Positions 34,823 through 43,566 of a stretch of 64,000 nt of DNA are shown here, piece after piece; within the stretch, counting starts at the first letter, position 1; every line of letters starts with the position of its first letter. The DNA comes from Confluentibacter citreus (GTDB lineage Bacteria; Bacteroidota; Bacteroidia; Flavobacteriales; Flavobacteriaceae): contig NZ_NIXN01000002.1 of assembly GCF_002807055.1 (NCBI RefSeq), positions 310,001 to 374,000 of the forward strand, given 5' to 3'. Position numbers and translations under genes: made by a program. Below the pieces are notes generated by a model. It was not told where the DNA came from, searched no databases, and saw nothing but the letters and a program-made list of their open reading frames with translations.

Positions 34823-35854
34823 TTGCCGAATTCAAATTCATATAAACTGTCTTTTTTGGCATTGTCCATCTTACTTGTGGTTTGTTTTTTAGCGAACATC
34901 AGTTTGGGGTCTGTTTATATCCCACTTAATGACGTGTTCAACAGTCTTATGGGGAACGCCACCGAACAAGAAACTTGGCAACACATCATTCGAAATTACC
35001 GATTACCAAAAGCCATAACTGCTATATTGGTTGGCTCAGGTTTGGGCATTTCAGGCTTATTAATGCAAACTTTATTTAGAAATCCGTTAGCAGGACCTTT
35101 TGTTTTGGGAATTAGTTCCGGAGCTAGTTTAGGGGTTGCATTGGTCATTCTTGGCTCATCGGTTTTTGGTGGTGTTTTTGCTCTTTTTTTAATTTCTAAA
35201 TGGAGTATTGTTATTGCCGCCAGTTTAGGTAGCTTTTTAGTGCTGTTAGCCGTTTTAATGGTATCGCTAAAAGTGCGTGATACCATGGCGATACTTATCA
35301 TTGGACTTATGTTTGCAAGTATCACATCAGCCATTGTAAGTGTACTTTCATATTTTGGATCCGCGCAACAATTACAACAATATATCTTCTGGGGCTTTGG
35401 TAGCTTGGGAAATTTATCTTGGGATGAATTACTTATTTTTTTTATCATTTATAGCATTGGTCTCATGGTAAGTTTAGCTTCGGTAAAATCGTTAAATACT
35501 ATGCTTTTGGGTGAAAATTATGCTAAAAGTTTAGGTTTGAATATTAAAAGAAGTCGGTTTGCTATTATTATGGCGACCAGTTTATTGGCAGGAACCATTA
35601 CGGCTTTTGCTGGTCCCATTGCGTTTATAGGTCTCGCCATTCCGCATTTAACGCGTCAAGTTTTTAATTCCTCAAACCATAAAATATTATTGCCTGCCGT
35701 GTTTTTATTTGGAGGCATTGTGATGCTTATTTGTGATAGTATTGCTCAAGTTCCTAATAGCGATTATACCTTGCCGATTAATGCCATTACGTCTCTAGTT
35801 GGGGCACCGGTTGTGATTTGGTTGTTGGTTAGGAAACGGAAAATGGTGTTTTAA
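34823..35854 (+). CDS. btuC: FecCD-type ABC permease (BtuC-like)
   Basis: A 343-residue polytopic membrane protein of the BtuC/FecCD family, with about ten hydrophobic helices. The family motifs LPKAITAILVGSGLGISGLLMQTLFRNP near the start (shown here in parts), PFVLGISSGASLG and GPIAFIGLAIPHLTR are clear. It uses a TTG start directly after the BtuF-like stop, so the two genes are coupled. Together with the binding protein and the ATPase it forms an importer for corrinoids or iron chelates. Confidence 0.92.
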   Translation: MPNSNSYKLSFLALSILLVVCFLANISLGSVYIPLNDVFNSLMGNATEQETWQHIIRNYRLPKAITAILVGSGLGISGLLMQTLFRNPLAGPFVLGISSGASLGVALVILGSSVFGGVFALFLISKWSIVIAASLGSFLVLLAVLMVSLKVRDTMAILIIGLMFASITSAIVSVLSYFGSAQQLQQYIFWGFGSLGNLSWDELLIFFIIYSIGLMVSLASVKSLNTMLLGENYAKSLGLNIKRSRFAIIMATSLLAGTITAFAGPIAFIGLAIPHLTRQVFNSSNHKILLPAVFLFGGIVMLICDSIAQVPNSDYTLPINAITSLVGAPVVIWLLVRKRKMVF

Positions 35855-35895
35855 AATAGATTTAAGATATAAGATTTAAGACGATAGACAAGAAA
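35855..35895. repeat. AGATTTAAGATA-type short low-complexity repeat
   Basis: Between the permease and ATPase genes is TAGATTTAAGATATAAGATT followed by TAAGACGATAGACAAG. The words resemble those at 21019-21125. It separates otherwise adjacent genes of the importer operon by 44 bp. Confidence 0.4.
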
Positions 35896-35898
35896 CTA

Positions 35899-36693
35899 GT
35901 GGAAAAGGACAGCCAACATATCATTTTAAAAACCAAGGATTTGGCGATTGGATATGCTTCTAAAAAAGAGCGTGTTGTTGTCGCATCCAATATTAACATT
36001 GAATTATGTAAAGGAGAATTAGTTGGTTTGGTTGGGGTGAATGGTGTTGGGAAATCGACGCTTTTAAGAACATTAACCAACGTTCAAAATGGTTTGGGTG
36101 GTGATATTTTTATTAATGACAAAAACATCAAGCACTATGCGGCACTCGATTTAGCTAAAGTATTAAGTCTGGTTTTGACCGAACAACTCATGTCTAAAAA
36201 TTTGTCGGTTTTTGAAATTGTTGCGTTGGGCAGACAACCTTATACTAATTGGGTTGGTAATTTATCTGAAAACGATTTAACCATTATAAATACAGCTATC
36301 ATACAAACCAATATATCCGACTTAAAACATAAAAGATGTTTTGAATTAAGCGATGGACAATTACAAAAAGTCATGATTGCTCGGGCATTGGCTCAAGATA
36401 CCGATTTGATTATTTTAGATGAACCCACCACGCATTTAGATATTTACCACAAAGTATACACCTTAAAATTGCTGCAAAAATTAGCAAAGGAAACCAATAA
36501 AACCATCTTGTTTTCGTCGCACGAAATAGATTTAGCCATTCAATTATGTGACAAATTAATTGTTATGACGCCCAACCAAGTAGTATCTGATATGCCATGT
36601 AATTTAATTCTAAATGGTACTTTTAAATCTTTATTTCCAGAAGATTTAATTGCTTTTGATGAAAAAACGGGGAGTTTTCGGGTGAAGAAATGA
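35899..36693 (+). CDS. btuD: ABC transporter ATP-binding protein (BtuD/FecE-like)
   Basis: A 264-residue ATPase. It has Walker A GVNGVGKSTLL, the Q-loop region LSLVLTEQLMS, signature LSDGQLQKVMIARAL (the LSDGQ variant is normal for this subfamily), Walker B LIILDEPTTHLD and the switch His in LFSSHEIDLA. The start is a GTG. It is the third gene of the importer operon, after the binding protein and permease, and drives import with ATP. Confidence 0.92.
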   Translation: MEKDSQHIILKTKDLAIGYASKKERVVVASNINIELCKGELVGLVGVNGVGKSTLLRTLTNVQNGLGGDIFINDKNIKHYAALDLAKVLSLVLTEQLMSKNLSVFEIVALGRQPYTNWVGNLSENDLTIINTAIIQTNISDLKHKRCFELSDGQLQKVMIARALAQDTDLIILDEPTTHLDIYHKVYTLKLLQKLAKETNKTILFSSHEIDLAIQLCDKLIVMTPNQVVSDMPCNLILNGTFKSLFPEDLIAFDEKTGSFRVKK

Positions 36694-36795
36694 TTAAGTT
36701 TCAGTCGCAGTTTTCAGTTTTCTGTTAAAAACTTCAGGCTACTATATTCCTTCTTCAGCCTAAAAAATATATCTTTGGATAAACTCTTAATTTAA

Positions 36796-38118
36796 ATGAA
36801 CGACAACCTCATTCTTATTCTCTCCATTCTAATTTCTGGAGGCATTGGTGCTTATATTGGCATGACCATTACCAAACTTAAAAGCAAAAGCGAACAAAGC
36901 ACTTTAGAGGAACGTCAAAACCAAATGACCAACATTATTAATGAGCTAAAACAAAATCTTAGTAAAATTGAAGACGAGCGTGAAATCATAAGAAAAGAAA
37001 AAGACTTTTTAAATGCGGAATTAACCAGAAAACAAGCTGATTTTGAAAATTTAAAGCTTAAAAATGAAGAGCAAAAAATAGAAGTTGAAAAGCTTCAAGA
37101 AAAATTCACAAAGGAATTTGAAAATCTCGCGAATAAGATTTTAGACGAAAATTCTAAAAAATTCACGGTTCAAAATAAAGATAATATAGATGCTATTTTA
37201 AAACCGCTGCAAGATAAAATCCAGAATTTCGAAAAAAGGGTTGAAGAAACCAATAAAGAAGACATTAATAGAAGTGCCGATTTACGAAGACAAATTATTG
37301 GTCTAAAAGAGCTTAATGAACAAATGACCAAAGAGACCACCAACCTTACAAAAGCATTAAAAGGCGATACAAAAATGCAAGGAAATTGGGGAGAGTTGGT
37401 GTTGGAAAGGGTTTTGGAACGAAGTGGTTTACGTAGGGATTTTGAGTATTTTGTTCAGCAAAGTTTTACAAATGATGATGGTAGAAGGGTGATGCCAGAT
37501 ATCATTGTGCATTTGCCAGGAGATAAAAAACTTGTTATAGATTCTAAAGTATCGCTTGTTTCCTATGAAAGATATATTAATGAAACGGATGATATTGAGC
37601 GTTTACCACATTTAAAAAGTCATGTATTATCTGTAAAAAAACGTGTGGTTGAACTTGGGGAAAAAAATTACCACCAACTGTATCAGATGGAAAGCCCAGA
37701 TTTTGTGCTTCTCTTTATTCCCATAGAATCGGCATTTGCGATTGCTTCCATGGAATATCCTAGTTTATATGCAGATGCTTTTGAAAGAAACATCATCATT
37801 GTCACACCCACTACCTTATTGGCCGTATTAAAAACCATTGATACCATGTGGCAAAATGAAAAACAAAAAGCAAATGCCATTGAAATTGCCACACAAGCAG
37901 GGAAACTTTATGATTCTTTTGTGAATTTGACAGATGAGCTTATAAAAGTTGGAAACCAAATTGGTACCGTTCAAAAATCTTATGAAACGGCCATGATTAA
38001 ATTAACCGGAAAAGGAAATCTAATCAAGCGTGTTGAAAATTTAAAAATTCTTGGCGCAAAAGCGAGCAAGGAACAAAACCAAAAACTTCTAAAACGTGCT
38101 GATGAAGATTCAGACTAA
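36796..38118 (+). CDS. rmuC: DNA recombination protein RmuC
   Basis: A 440-residue protein with an N-terminal membrane anchor (about 4-24), a long coiled coil (about 28-175, rich in Glu, Lys and Gln) and the RmuC domain. The domain has MQGNWGELVLERVLERSGL, MPDIIVHLPGDKKLVIDSKVSLVSYERY, FVLLFIPIESAFAIA and VTPTTLLAVLKTI. The DSK motif is of the PD-(D/E)xK nuclease type. RmuC limits inversion at short repeats in E. coli. The next small gene follows 13 bp later. Confidence 0.93.
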   Translation: MNDNLILILSILISGGIGAYIGMTITKLKSKSEQSTLEERQNQMTNIINELKQNLSKIEDEREIIRKEKDFLNAELTRKQADFENLKLKNEEQKIEVEKLQEKFTKEFENLANKILDENSKKFTVQNKDNIDAILKPLQDKIQNFEKRVEETNKEDINRSADLRRQIIGLKELNEQMTKETTNLTKALKGDTKMQGNWGELVLERVLERSGLRRDFEYFVQQSFTNDDGRRVMPDIIVHLPGDKKLVIDSKVSLVSYERYINETDDIERLPHLKSHVLSVKKRVVELGEKNYHQLYQMESPDFVLLFIPIESAFAIASMEYPSLYADAFERNIIIVTPTTLLAVLKTIDTMWQNEKQKANAIEIATQAGKLYDSFVNLTDELIKVGNQIGTVQKSYETAMIKLTGKGNLIKRVENLKILGAKASKEQNQKLLKRADEDSD

Positions 38119-38131
38119 ATTCAATAAATAA

Positions 38132-38476
38132 ATGAAAATCATAACTAAAATCGGTATTGGCATTGGTATTATAATGATTCTATACGTCTGCTTTCTTTAT
38201 TTTGCTAGCTATAGCAATGGCGTTAGAGCAGGTGAACTAATAAAATTCAGCCATAAAGGCGTCATGTTCAAAACTTGGGAAGGGGAAATAAGTCAAGGTG
38301 TTTCTGAATCCCAACGATTCGTATTTTCGGTTCAGGACAAAGAAAAACAAGTGATTGAAGATTTAAATAATTTTCAAGGCAAAATGGTGAAACTTCATTA
38401 TTTTGAACGCTACAAAACATTATTTTGGCTGGGAGATACTAAATATTTTGTTACAAAGGTTGAAGTTCAACCTTAA
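38132..38476 (+). CDS. Small membrane-anchored protein of unknown function
   Basis: A 114-residue protein, one transmembrane helix (about 5-27) followed by an outer or periplasmic beta-rich part (GVRAGELIKFSHKGVMFKTWEGEI, SESQRFVFSV, VKLHYFERYKTLFWLGDTKYFVTKV). It resembles a common flavobacterial family of short anchored proteins without known role. It shares a strand with rmuC at a gap of 13 bp and probably forms the end of that operon. Confidence 0.75.
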   Translation: MKIITKIGIGIGIIMILYVCFLYFASYSNGVRAGELIKFSHKGVMFKTWEGEISQGVSESQRFVFSVQDKEKQVIEDLNNFQGKMVKLHYFERYKTLFWLGDTKYFVTKVEVQP

Positions 38477-38500
38477 TATCAAAGTTATCATCTTAAAGTG

Positions 38501-38563
38501 TGATATATTTGTTTATCATGTAATTAAGTGATATATTTGTTTATCATGTAATTGAGTGATATT
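38501..38563 (+). repeat. Tandem 28-bp repeats with promoter boxes upstream of satD
   Basis: Two copies of a 28-bp unit (38501-38528 and 38529-38556), identical but for one base, are followed by a partial third starting at 38557 and preceded by a worn part copy at 38484-38500. Each full unit holds the dyad TGATATATTTGTTTATCA (TGATA and TATCA arms) overlapping a perfect -7 box TATATTTG (38504-38511, 38532-38539). The TTTG end of copy 1 is 20 bp before the -7 box of copy 2, so copy 1 may serve as -33 for copy 2. They look like a stacked operator-promoter. Confidence 0.65.
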
Positions 38564-38577
38564 TTAATTTTAGTTAA

Positions 38578-39189
38578 ATGACAAGCGTTATAACAGGAGA
38601 TATTATAAATTCTAGAAAACAAAAAGAGCCTGAAGTGTGGATAAATAGCTTAAAAAAGGTATTATCTAAAATAAATGTTGAAACCAAATATTGGGAAATA
38701 TACAGAGGTGACAGTTTTCAAATAGAAATAAAGGATTATTACACTAGCTTCATAGCTGCCATTTATATAAAAGCCGCTATTAAAATGATTAAAGGTTTAG
38801 ATGTTCGGTTAGCAATTGGTGTAGGCAATAAAACGTATGACGGTAATGACGTTACAGAATCTAATGGTGATGCTTTTGTGTTTTCAGGAGAAATTATGGA
38901 AACCTTGAAAAAGGAAAAACAGAACTTACGAATTAAGACTAAGAATAGCGAAATTAATAGCGAGTTAAATTTATACTTTAAATTAGCATTGATTACCATG
39001 GATAATTGGAGCGTTAATTCAGCTGAAATTGTGAAATTAAGTATAGAAAACCCAAAGGCGTTACAAAGCGAATTAGGAAAACTAATAGGCATTAACCAAA
39101 ATGCAATAAGCAATCGCCAAAAACGTGCCCATTTAGAAGAAATTTTAGAGTTGGACCTTATGTACAGACACAAAATAAGCTTATTATGA
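38578..39189 (+). CDS. satD: SatD-family protein: cyclase-like domain plus helix-turn-helix
   Basis: A 203-residue cytosolic protein. It begins VITGDIINSR (Asp8), then YRGDSFQIEI (Asp45), VRLAIGVG (77-83) and ESNGDAFVFSGEIM (Asp98). This is the SatD family pattern (first described from the acid-tolerance sat operon of Streptococcus). The order D-I-x-S, GDxF, RLxIGxG, GDxxxxSxxI resembles the class III nucleotide cyclase fold. A helix-turn-helix (about 161-185, SELGKLIGINQNAISNRQKR) closes the protein, so it likely binds DNA. Operators are probably the repeats just upstream. It overlaps the DUF3307 gene by 4 bp. Confidence 0.75.
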   Translation: MTSVITGDIINSRKQKEPEVWINSLKKVLSKINVETKYWEIYRGDSFQIEIKDYYTSFIAAIYIKAAIKMIKGLDVRLAIGVGNKTYDGNDVTESNGDAFVFSGEIMETLKKEKQNLRIKTKNSEINSELNLYFKLALITMDNWSVNSAEIVKLSIENPKALQSELGKLIGINQNAISNRQKRAHLEEILELDLMYRHKISLL

Positions 39190-39899
39190 TGATTTTAATA
39201 AAGCTATTGTTAGCTCATTTCATTGGCGATTTTTTTCTTCAACCTCAAAAATGGGTAGCGGAAAAAGAACAAAAAAAATTGAAATCGCCTAAACTTTATG
39301 TACATATATGCATTCATGTTTTAGTAACATTACTAATTCTTTGGGATATCTCTCTTTGGTCGATAGTTCTAATCATTGGTGTTTCTCATTTCATAATAGA
39401 TGCCACCAAACTTATAATTCAAAAGGAAAGCACAAAACGTTTATGGTTTTTTATTGACCAGTTACTTCATATTATAGTGATTATTATTTGTTATTTTTCT
39501 TTTTCTGAAAACACCTTACATATTGAAAACATCATAACCGAAAATAATTTATTACTCGCAGTTTGCTTAGTGTTCCTAACCATTCCTGTGTCTATCATCA
39601 TGAAAATTATTTTTGCGAAATGGAACATTGAAGAGTTAACAAAGGACAACCAATCCCTTGAAGATGCTGGGAAATATATTGGTATTTTAGAGCGTATTTT
39701 GGTTTTCATTTTCATCATATTTAACCATTGGGAAGCAGTAGGATTTTTAATAACGGCTAAATCCGTGTTTAGGTTTGGGGATTTAAAAGAGTCCAAACAC
39801 AGAAAACTTACAGAATACATTTTAATAGGCACACTCATTAGTTTTGGTATTGCAATCATTACAGGAATTATTTATACTATTATTTATACACATGTTTAA
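39186..39899 (+). CDS. DUF3307 membrane protein (SatE-like)
   Basis: A 237-residue polytopic membrane protein with about six helices (near 3-15, 42-68, 82-100, 118-135, 165-185 and 212-235). It starts with LLLAHFIGDFFLQPQKW, the conserved DUF3307 opening, and has HFIIDATKLIIQ with conserved His and Asp. The ATG overlaps the satD stop (ATGA) and its own stop overlaps the thioesterase start by 8 bp. SatD with a DUF3307 partner is a known pairing in Firmicutes sat operons, so the two probably work together. What it transports or senses is not known. Confidence 0.8.
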   Translation: MMILIKLLLAHFIGDFFLQPQKWVAEKEQKKLKSPKLYVHICIHVLVTLLILWDISLWSIVLIIGVSHFIIDATKLIIQKESTKRLWFFIDQLLHIIVIIICYFSFSENTLHIENIITENNLLLAVCLVFLTIPVSIIMKIIFAKWNIEELTKDNQSLEDAGKYIGILERILVFIFIIFNHWEAVGFLITAKSVFRFGDLKESKHRKLTEYILIGTLISFGIAIITGIIYTIIYTHV

Positions 39900-40431
39900 A
39901 ACCACCGAAGAATCTCAAGTTACCATAACCCAACTCATGTTGCCATCGCATTCCAATTTTAGCGGAAAAATCCATGGCGGTTTTATACTAAGTCTTATGG
40001 ATCAAGTCGCATTTGCTTGTGCATCTAGACATTCCAGAAACTATTGCGTCACGGCATCTGTGAACAAAGTGGATTTTTTAAATCCCATTGAAGTTGGTGA
40101 ATTGGTTACTCTTAAATCTTCTATAAATTATACTGGCAGAACCTCAATGGTTATAGGTGTGAGAGTAGAATCTGAAAACATTCAAACAGGAGAACGGAAA
40201 CATTGCAACTCATCGTATTTTACCATGGTAGCTAAAGACGAAAATGGAAATAATGTCCCTGTTCCAGGTATTATTTTAGATACAAAAAATAAAGTTCGAC
40301 GCTTTGCTAGAAGTATTGCCAGACAAGAGCAAGCCAAAAACAGGACTTCGGAATTTAGAACTTCAGATTTTAAAATGGAATTGTATTTAGATTCTTTAAA
40401 AGATCAAAATGCTAAAATTGAACTTATATGA
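39892..40431 (+). CDS. Acyl-CoA thioesterase, hotdog fold
   Basis: A 179-residue thioesterase from the ATG at 39892; an upstream start at 39844 would lie inside the DUF3307 gene. The hotdog motifs are HGGFILSLMDQVAFACASRH (helix with the catalytic Asp), VTASVNKVDFLNPIEVGELV and KSSINYTGRTSMVIGVRVE, which fit the YciA/BACH type acting on medium or long acyl-CoA. The start overlaps the DUF3307 stop by 8 bp, so it is the third gene of the satD operon. The link between lipid thioester turnover and the SatD pair is not explained by known biology. Confidence 0.88.
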   Translation: MFKTTEESQVTITQLMLPSHSNFSGKIHGGFILSLMDQVAFACASRHSRNYCVTASVNKVDFLNPIEVGELVTLKSSINYTGRTSMVIGVRVESENIQTGERKHCNSSYFTMVAKDENGNNVPVPGIILDTKNKVRRFARSIARQEQAKNRTSEFRTSDFKMELYLDSLKDQNAKIELI

Positions 40432-40475
40432 AATTCTCCTTTGTGCATTTTGAAACTTTTATCGTAGTAATTAAT

Positions 40476-40605
40476 GTCTGTTCGAGTGATTCGCCATAAG
40501 CGAATTGTATAGAGAACTATTCTAAAATTAAAATTTGATTCTCGATACAAATTTCACACATGAAAAATGTGTAATCCCGATAGCTATCGGGACACTCGAA
40601 TTGAC
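40476..40605. repeat. Long imperfect palindromic repeat with nested hairpin
   Basis: The outer arms GTCTGTTCGAGTG (40476-40488) and CACTCGAATTGAC (40593-40605) pair with two mismatches, and the inner arms GTATAGAGAA (40507-40516) and TTCTCGATAC (40539-40548) with one. Between the inner and right outer arm is the perfect hairpin TCCCGATA-GC-TATCGGGA (40575-40592), also present in the 9874-9977 repeat. The element is between the thioesterase gene and carB and codes for nothing. It resembles a miniature palindromic element dispersed in the genome. Confidence 0.65.
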
Positions 40606-40651
40606 AAACTTTTACAATTTACAACGGGTTAAAATTTTTAATAGTTAATAA

Positions 40652-40680
40652 AAAAAATGCCGCAAAGAGCGGCATTTTTT
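40652..40680. terminator. Bidirectional terminator after carB and the satD operon
   Basis: A stem with arms ATGCCGC (40657-40663) and GCGGCAT (40669-40675), a 5-nt loop and A/T tracts on both sides. It lies between convergent genes. Confidence 0.85.
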
Positions 40681-43532
40681 TATTTATTAAGATACATTTT
40701 TCGTCTGGAGTATAACTCGTAAAACTCATCGTCTTTTAAGCTATCAATAAATAAGATGCTTTCACCTGTGCTTTTCATTTCTGGTCCCAATTTCTTATTG
40801 ACATTATGAAATTTATCAAACGAAAATACAGGTTGCTTAATGGCATAACCTTGTAATTGTGGATTGAAATTAAAATCTTTTACTTTCTTTTCGCCTAACA
40901 TGACTTTCGTAGCATAATTAACATAAGGCTCTCCATAAGCTTTTGCTATAAAAGGTACGGTACGGGATGCTCTTGGGTTGGCTTCAATAATATAAACCAA
41001 ATCGTCTTTAATGGCAAACTGGATATTTATTAAACCAACGGTATTCAATGCTAAGGCAATTTTCTTAGTATGGTCTTTTATTTGTTGCATCACTAAATCA
41101 CCTAAATTGAATGGTGGCAACATGGCATTACTATCACCAGAATGGATACCACATGGTTCAATATGTTCCATGATACCTATAATGTAAACATCTTCACCAT
41201 CACAAATGGCATCAGCTTCTGCTTCAATCGCACCTTCTAAATAATGGTCTAATAGCAATTGATTTCCTGGCATTTGGCTCAACAAGTCCACCACATGCTT
41301 TTCAAGATCTTGTTTGTTAATGACAATCTTCATGCCTTGTCCGCCAAGAACATAAGAAGGTCTCACTAAAATCGGGAAATCCAACACATCAGCAATCGCT
41401 GCAGCCTCATCTGCTGTAGTCGCAATATCAAATTGAGGATATGGAATATCGTTTTCTTTCAATAAATTAGAAAAATGTCCTCTATCTTCAGCCAAATCTA
41501 AGGATTCATAACTGGTTCCTATGATTTTAACACCGTACTTGGTTAATTTTTCAGCCAGTTTTAAAGCGGTCTGTCCACCTAACTGAACAATAACACCTTC
41601 TGGTTTTTCATGTTTGATAATGTCATAGATATGTTCCCAAAACACCGGTTCGAAATATAGTTTATCGGCGATATCAAAATCCGTTGAAACCGTTTCAGGA
41701 TTACAGTTAATCATGATGGTTTCGTAACCACACTCGGCTGCCGCTAAAACCCCGTGAACACAGCAATAATCAAATTCAATACCTTGCCCGATGCGATTTG
41801 GTCCCGAACCTAAAACAATAATTTTTTTCTTGTCAGTAACCACACTTTCATTATCAGCATAACGGTGTCCGTCAGCCGTTTCCATATCGCTTTCAAACGT
41901 TGAATAATAATATGGGGTATGTGCTTTAAATTCGGCTGCACAAGTATCAACTAATTTATAAACACGATTTACACCAAATTCTTCACGTTTGTTGTAAACC
42001 TGACTTTCCAAACATCCCAACATATGAGCAATTTGTCGGTCGCCATACCCTTTTTGTTTGGCTTCCAATAACAAATCTTTTTGAATGGTATCTATTTTAT
42101 AAGTAGAAATTTCTTTTTGCAACAGGAACAATTCCTCATATTGCTTTAAAAACCACATATCTATTTTAGTGATTTCGTGAATTCTACTTAACGGAATTCC
42201 CATAGCAATGGCATCATAAATAATGAAAACGCGATCCCAAGATGCATTGGTAAGTTTTTCTATAATTTGATTATAATCTTTATTCTCTTTTCCATCAGCT
42301 CCTAATCCGTTTCGTTTAATTTCAAGAGATTGTGTTGCTTTATGAAGTGCTTCTTGGAAGGAACGTCCTATACCCATCACCTCACCAACGGATTTCATCT
42401 GAAGACCTAACGTTCTATCAGACCCTTCAAATTTATCGAAATTCCAACGTGGTATTTTTACAATGACATAATCCAAAGTCGGTTCAAATAATGCCGAAGT
42501 CGATTTTGTAATTTGGTTCTGAAGTTCATCTAAATGATAACCTAAGGCTAATTTTGCTGCAATTTTAGCAATAGGATATCCAGTAGCTTTACTCGCCAAG
42601 GCCGATGAACGTGATACACGAGGATTGATTTCAATAGCAATAATATCTTCCTTTTCATCTGGAGACACTGCAAACTGCACATTACAACCACCCGCAAAAT
42701 CACCAATACTACGCATCATATGAATGGCCATATCACGCATTTTTTGATACGTTCTATCACTCAATGTCATAGCAGGAGCAACGGTAATGGAATCTCCTGT
42801 ATGAATTCCAATGGGATCCATATTTTCAATAGAACAAATGATAACAACATTATCATTGGAGTCCCTAAGCAACTCCAATTCATATTCTTTCCAGCCAATT
42901 AAAGCCTTATCAATCATAACTTCATGAATTGGAGAAATCTCTAATCCACGCGTTAATAACTCATCAAAATCCTCCTCCTTATGAACAAAAGAAGCACCTG
43001 CGCCTCCTAGTGTAAAAGAAGCTCTAATTATTAAAGGGAACCCAAATTCTTGAGCAATTTCTTTACCTTTTAAGTAAGATGTTGCCGTGGCTTGTGGGGC
43101 CATTGGAATGCCTATTTTAAGCATCAATTCCCTAAATTTCTCTCTATCTTCCGTAATATTTATGGCATCTATATCAACACCAATAATAGCTACATTAAAA
43201 TCTTTCCAGATACCTTTTTCATCAGCTTCAATACATAAATTTAAAGCTGTTTGTCCTCCCATGGTTGGTAAAACGGCATCAATTTGTGGATGTTCTTTTA
43301 GGATTTTAATAATTGATTTGGTTGTAAGTGGCAACAAATATACATGATCGGCCATCGTGGGATCGGTCATGATAGTTGCCGGATTGGAATTTATAAGTAT
43401 GGTTTCAATTCCATCTTCCCTAAGTGATCTTAAAGCTTGGGTTCCAGAATAATCAAATTCGCATGCTTGTCCAATAACGATAGGGCCTGAACCAATAATT
43501 AAAATAGATTTAAGTTGTGAATTTTTTGGCAT
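40680..43532 (-). CDS. carB: Carbamoyl-phosphate synthase large subunit, without regulatory domain
   Basis: A 950-residue CarB that makes carbamoyl phosphate from bicarbonate, ammonia (from CarA) and two ATP, for pyrimidine and arginine synthesis. It holds the two ATP-grasp halves. The first begins SILIIGSGPIVIGQACEFDYSG and has GGAGASFV and EINPRVSRSSALASKATG; the second begins IIVLGSGPNRIGQGIEFDY and has VLGGQGMKIV and EANPRASRTVPFIAKAYG. It ends soon after KSTGESILF, so the C-terminal MGS-like allosteric domain (about 120 residues in E. coli) is missing. No carA is next to it. Confidence 0.96.
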   Translation of the reverse strand: MPKNSQLKSILIIGSGPIVIGQACEFDYSGTQALRSLREDGIETILINSNPATIMTDPTMADHVYLLPLTTKSIIKILKEHPQIDAVLPTMGGQTALNLCIEADEKGIWKDFNVAIIGVDIDAINITEDREKFRELMLKIGIPMAPQATATSYLKGKEIAQEFGFPLIIRASFTLGGAGASFVHKEEDFDELLTRGLEISPIHEVMIDKALIGWKEYELELLRDSNDNVVIICSIENMDPIGIHTGDSITVAPAMTLSDRTYQKMRDMAIHMMRSIGDFAGGCNVQFAVSPDEKEDIIAIEINPRVSRSSALASKATGYPIAKIAAKLALGYHLDELQNQITKSTSALFEPTLDYVIVKIPRWNFDKFEGSDRTLGLQMKSVGEVMGIGRSFQEALHKATQSLEIKRNGLGADGKENKDYNQIIEKLTNASWDRVFIIYDAIAMGIPLSRIHEITKIDMWFLKQYEELFLLQKEISTYKIDTIQKDLLLEAKQKGYGDRQIAHMLGCLESQVYNKREEFGVNRVYKLVDTCAAEFKAHTPYYYSTFESDMETADGHRYADNESVVTDKKKIIVLGSGPNRIGQGIEFDYCCVHGVLAAAECGYETIMINCNPETVSTDFDIADKLYFEPVFWEHIYDIIKHEKPEGVIVQLGGQTALKLAEKLTKYGVKIIGTSYESLDLAEDRGHFSNLLKENDIPYPQFDIATTADEAAAIADVLDFPILVRPSYVLGGQGMKIVINKQDLEKHVVDLLSQMPGNQLLLDHYLEGAIEAEADAICDGEDVYIIGIMEHIEPCGIHSGDSNAMLPPFNLGDLVMQQIKDHTKKIALALNTVGLINIQFAIKDDLVYIIEANPRASRTVPFIAKAYGEPYVNYATKVMLGEKKVKDFNFNPQLQGYAIKQPVFSFDKFHNVNKKLGPEMKSTGESILFIDSLKDDEFYELYSRRKMYLNK

Positions 43533-43566
43533 TTTTACTGTTTAAATAGTGTTTTTTAGTACGTTA

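Noticed and set aside
35862-36080. 72-codon minus-strand frame over the btuD start
   Set aside because: It is antisense to the Walker A region and has no family resemblance.
38501-38563. CRISPR array
   Set aside because: The 28-bp units abut with no spacers and there are no cas genes; they fit operator-promoter repeats.
38578-39899. Pycsar-type defence (cyclase plus membrane effector) for satD and DUF3307
   Set aside because: DUF3307 has no cyclic-nucleotide-binding domain and SatD has a DNA-binding tail, so a regulatory unit is the better reading.
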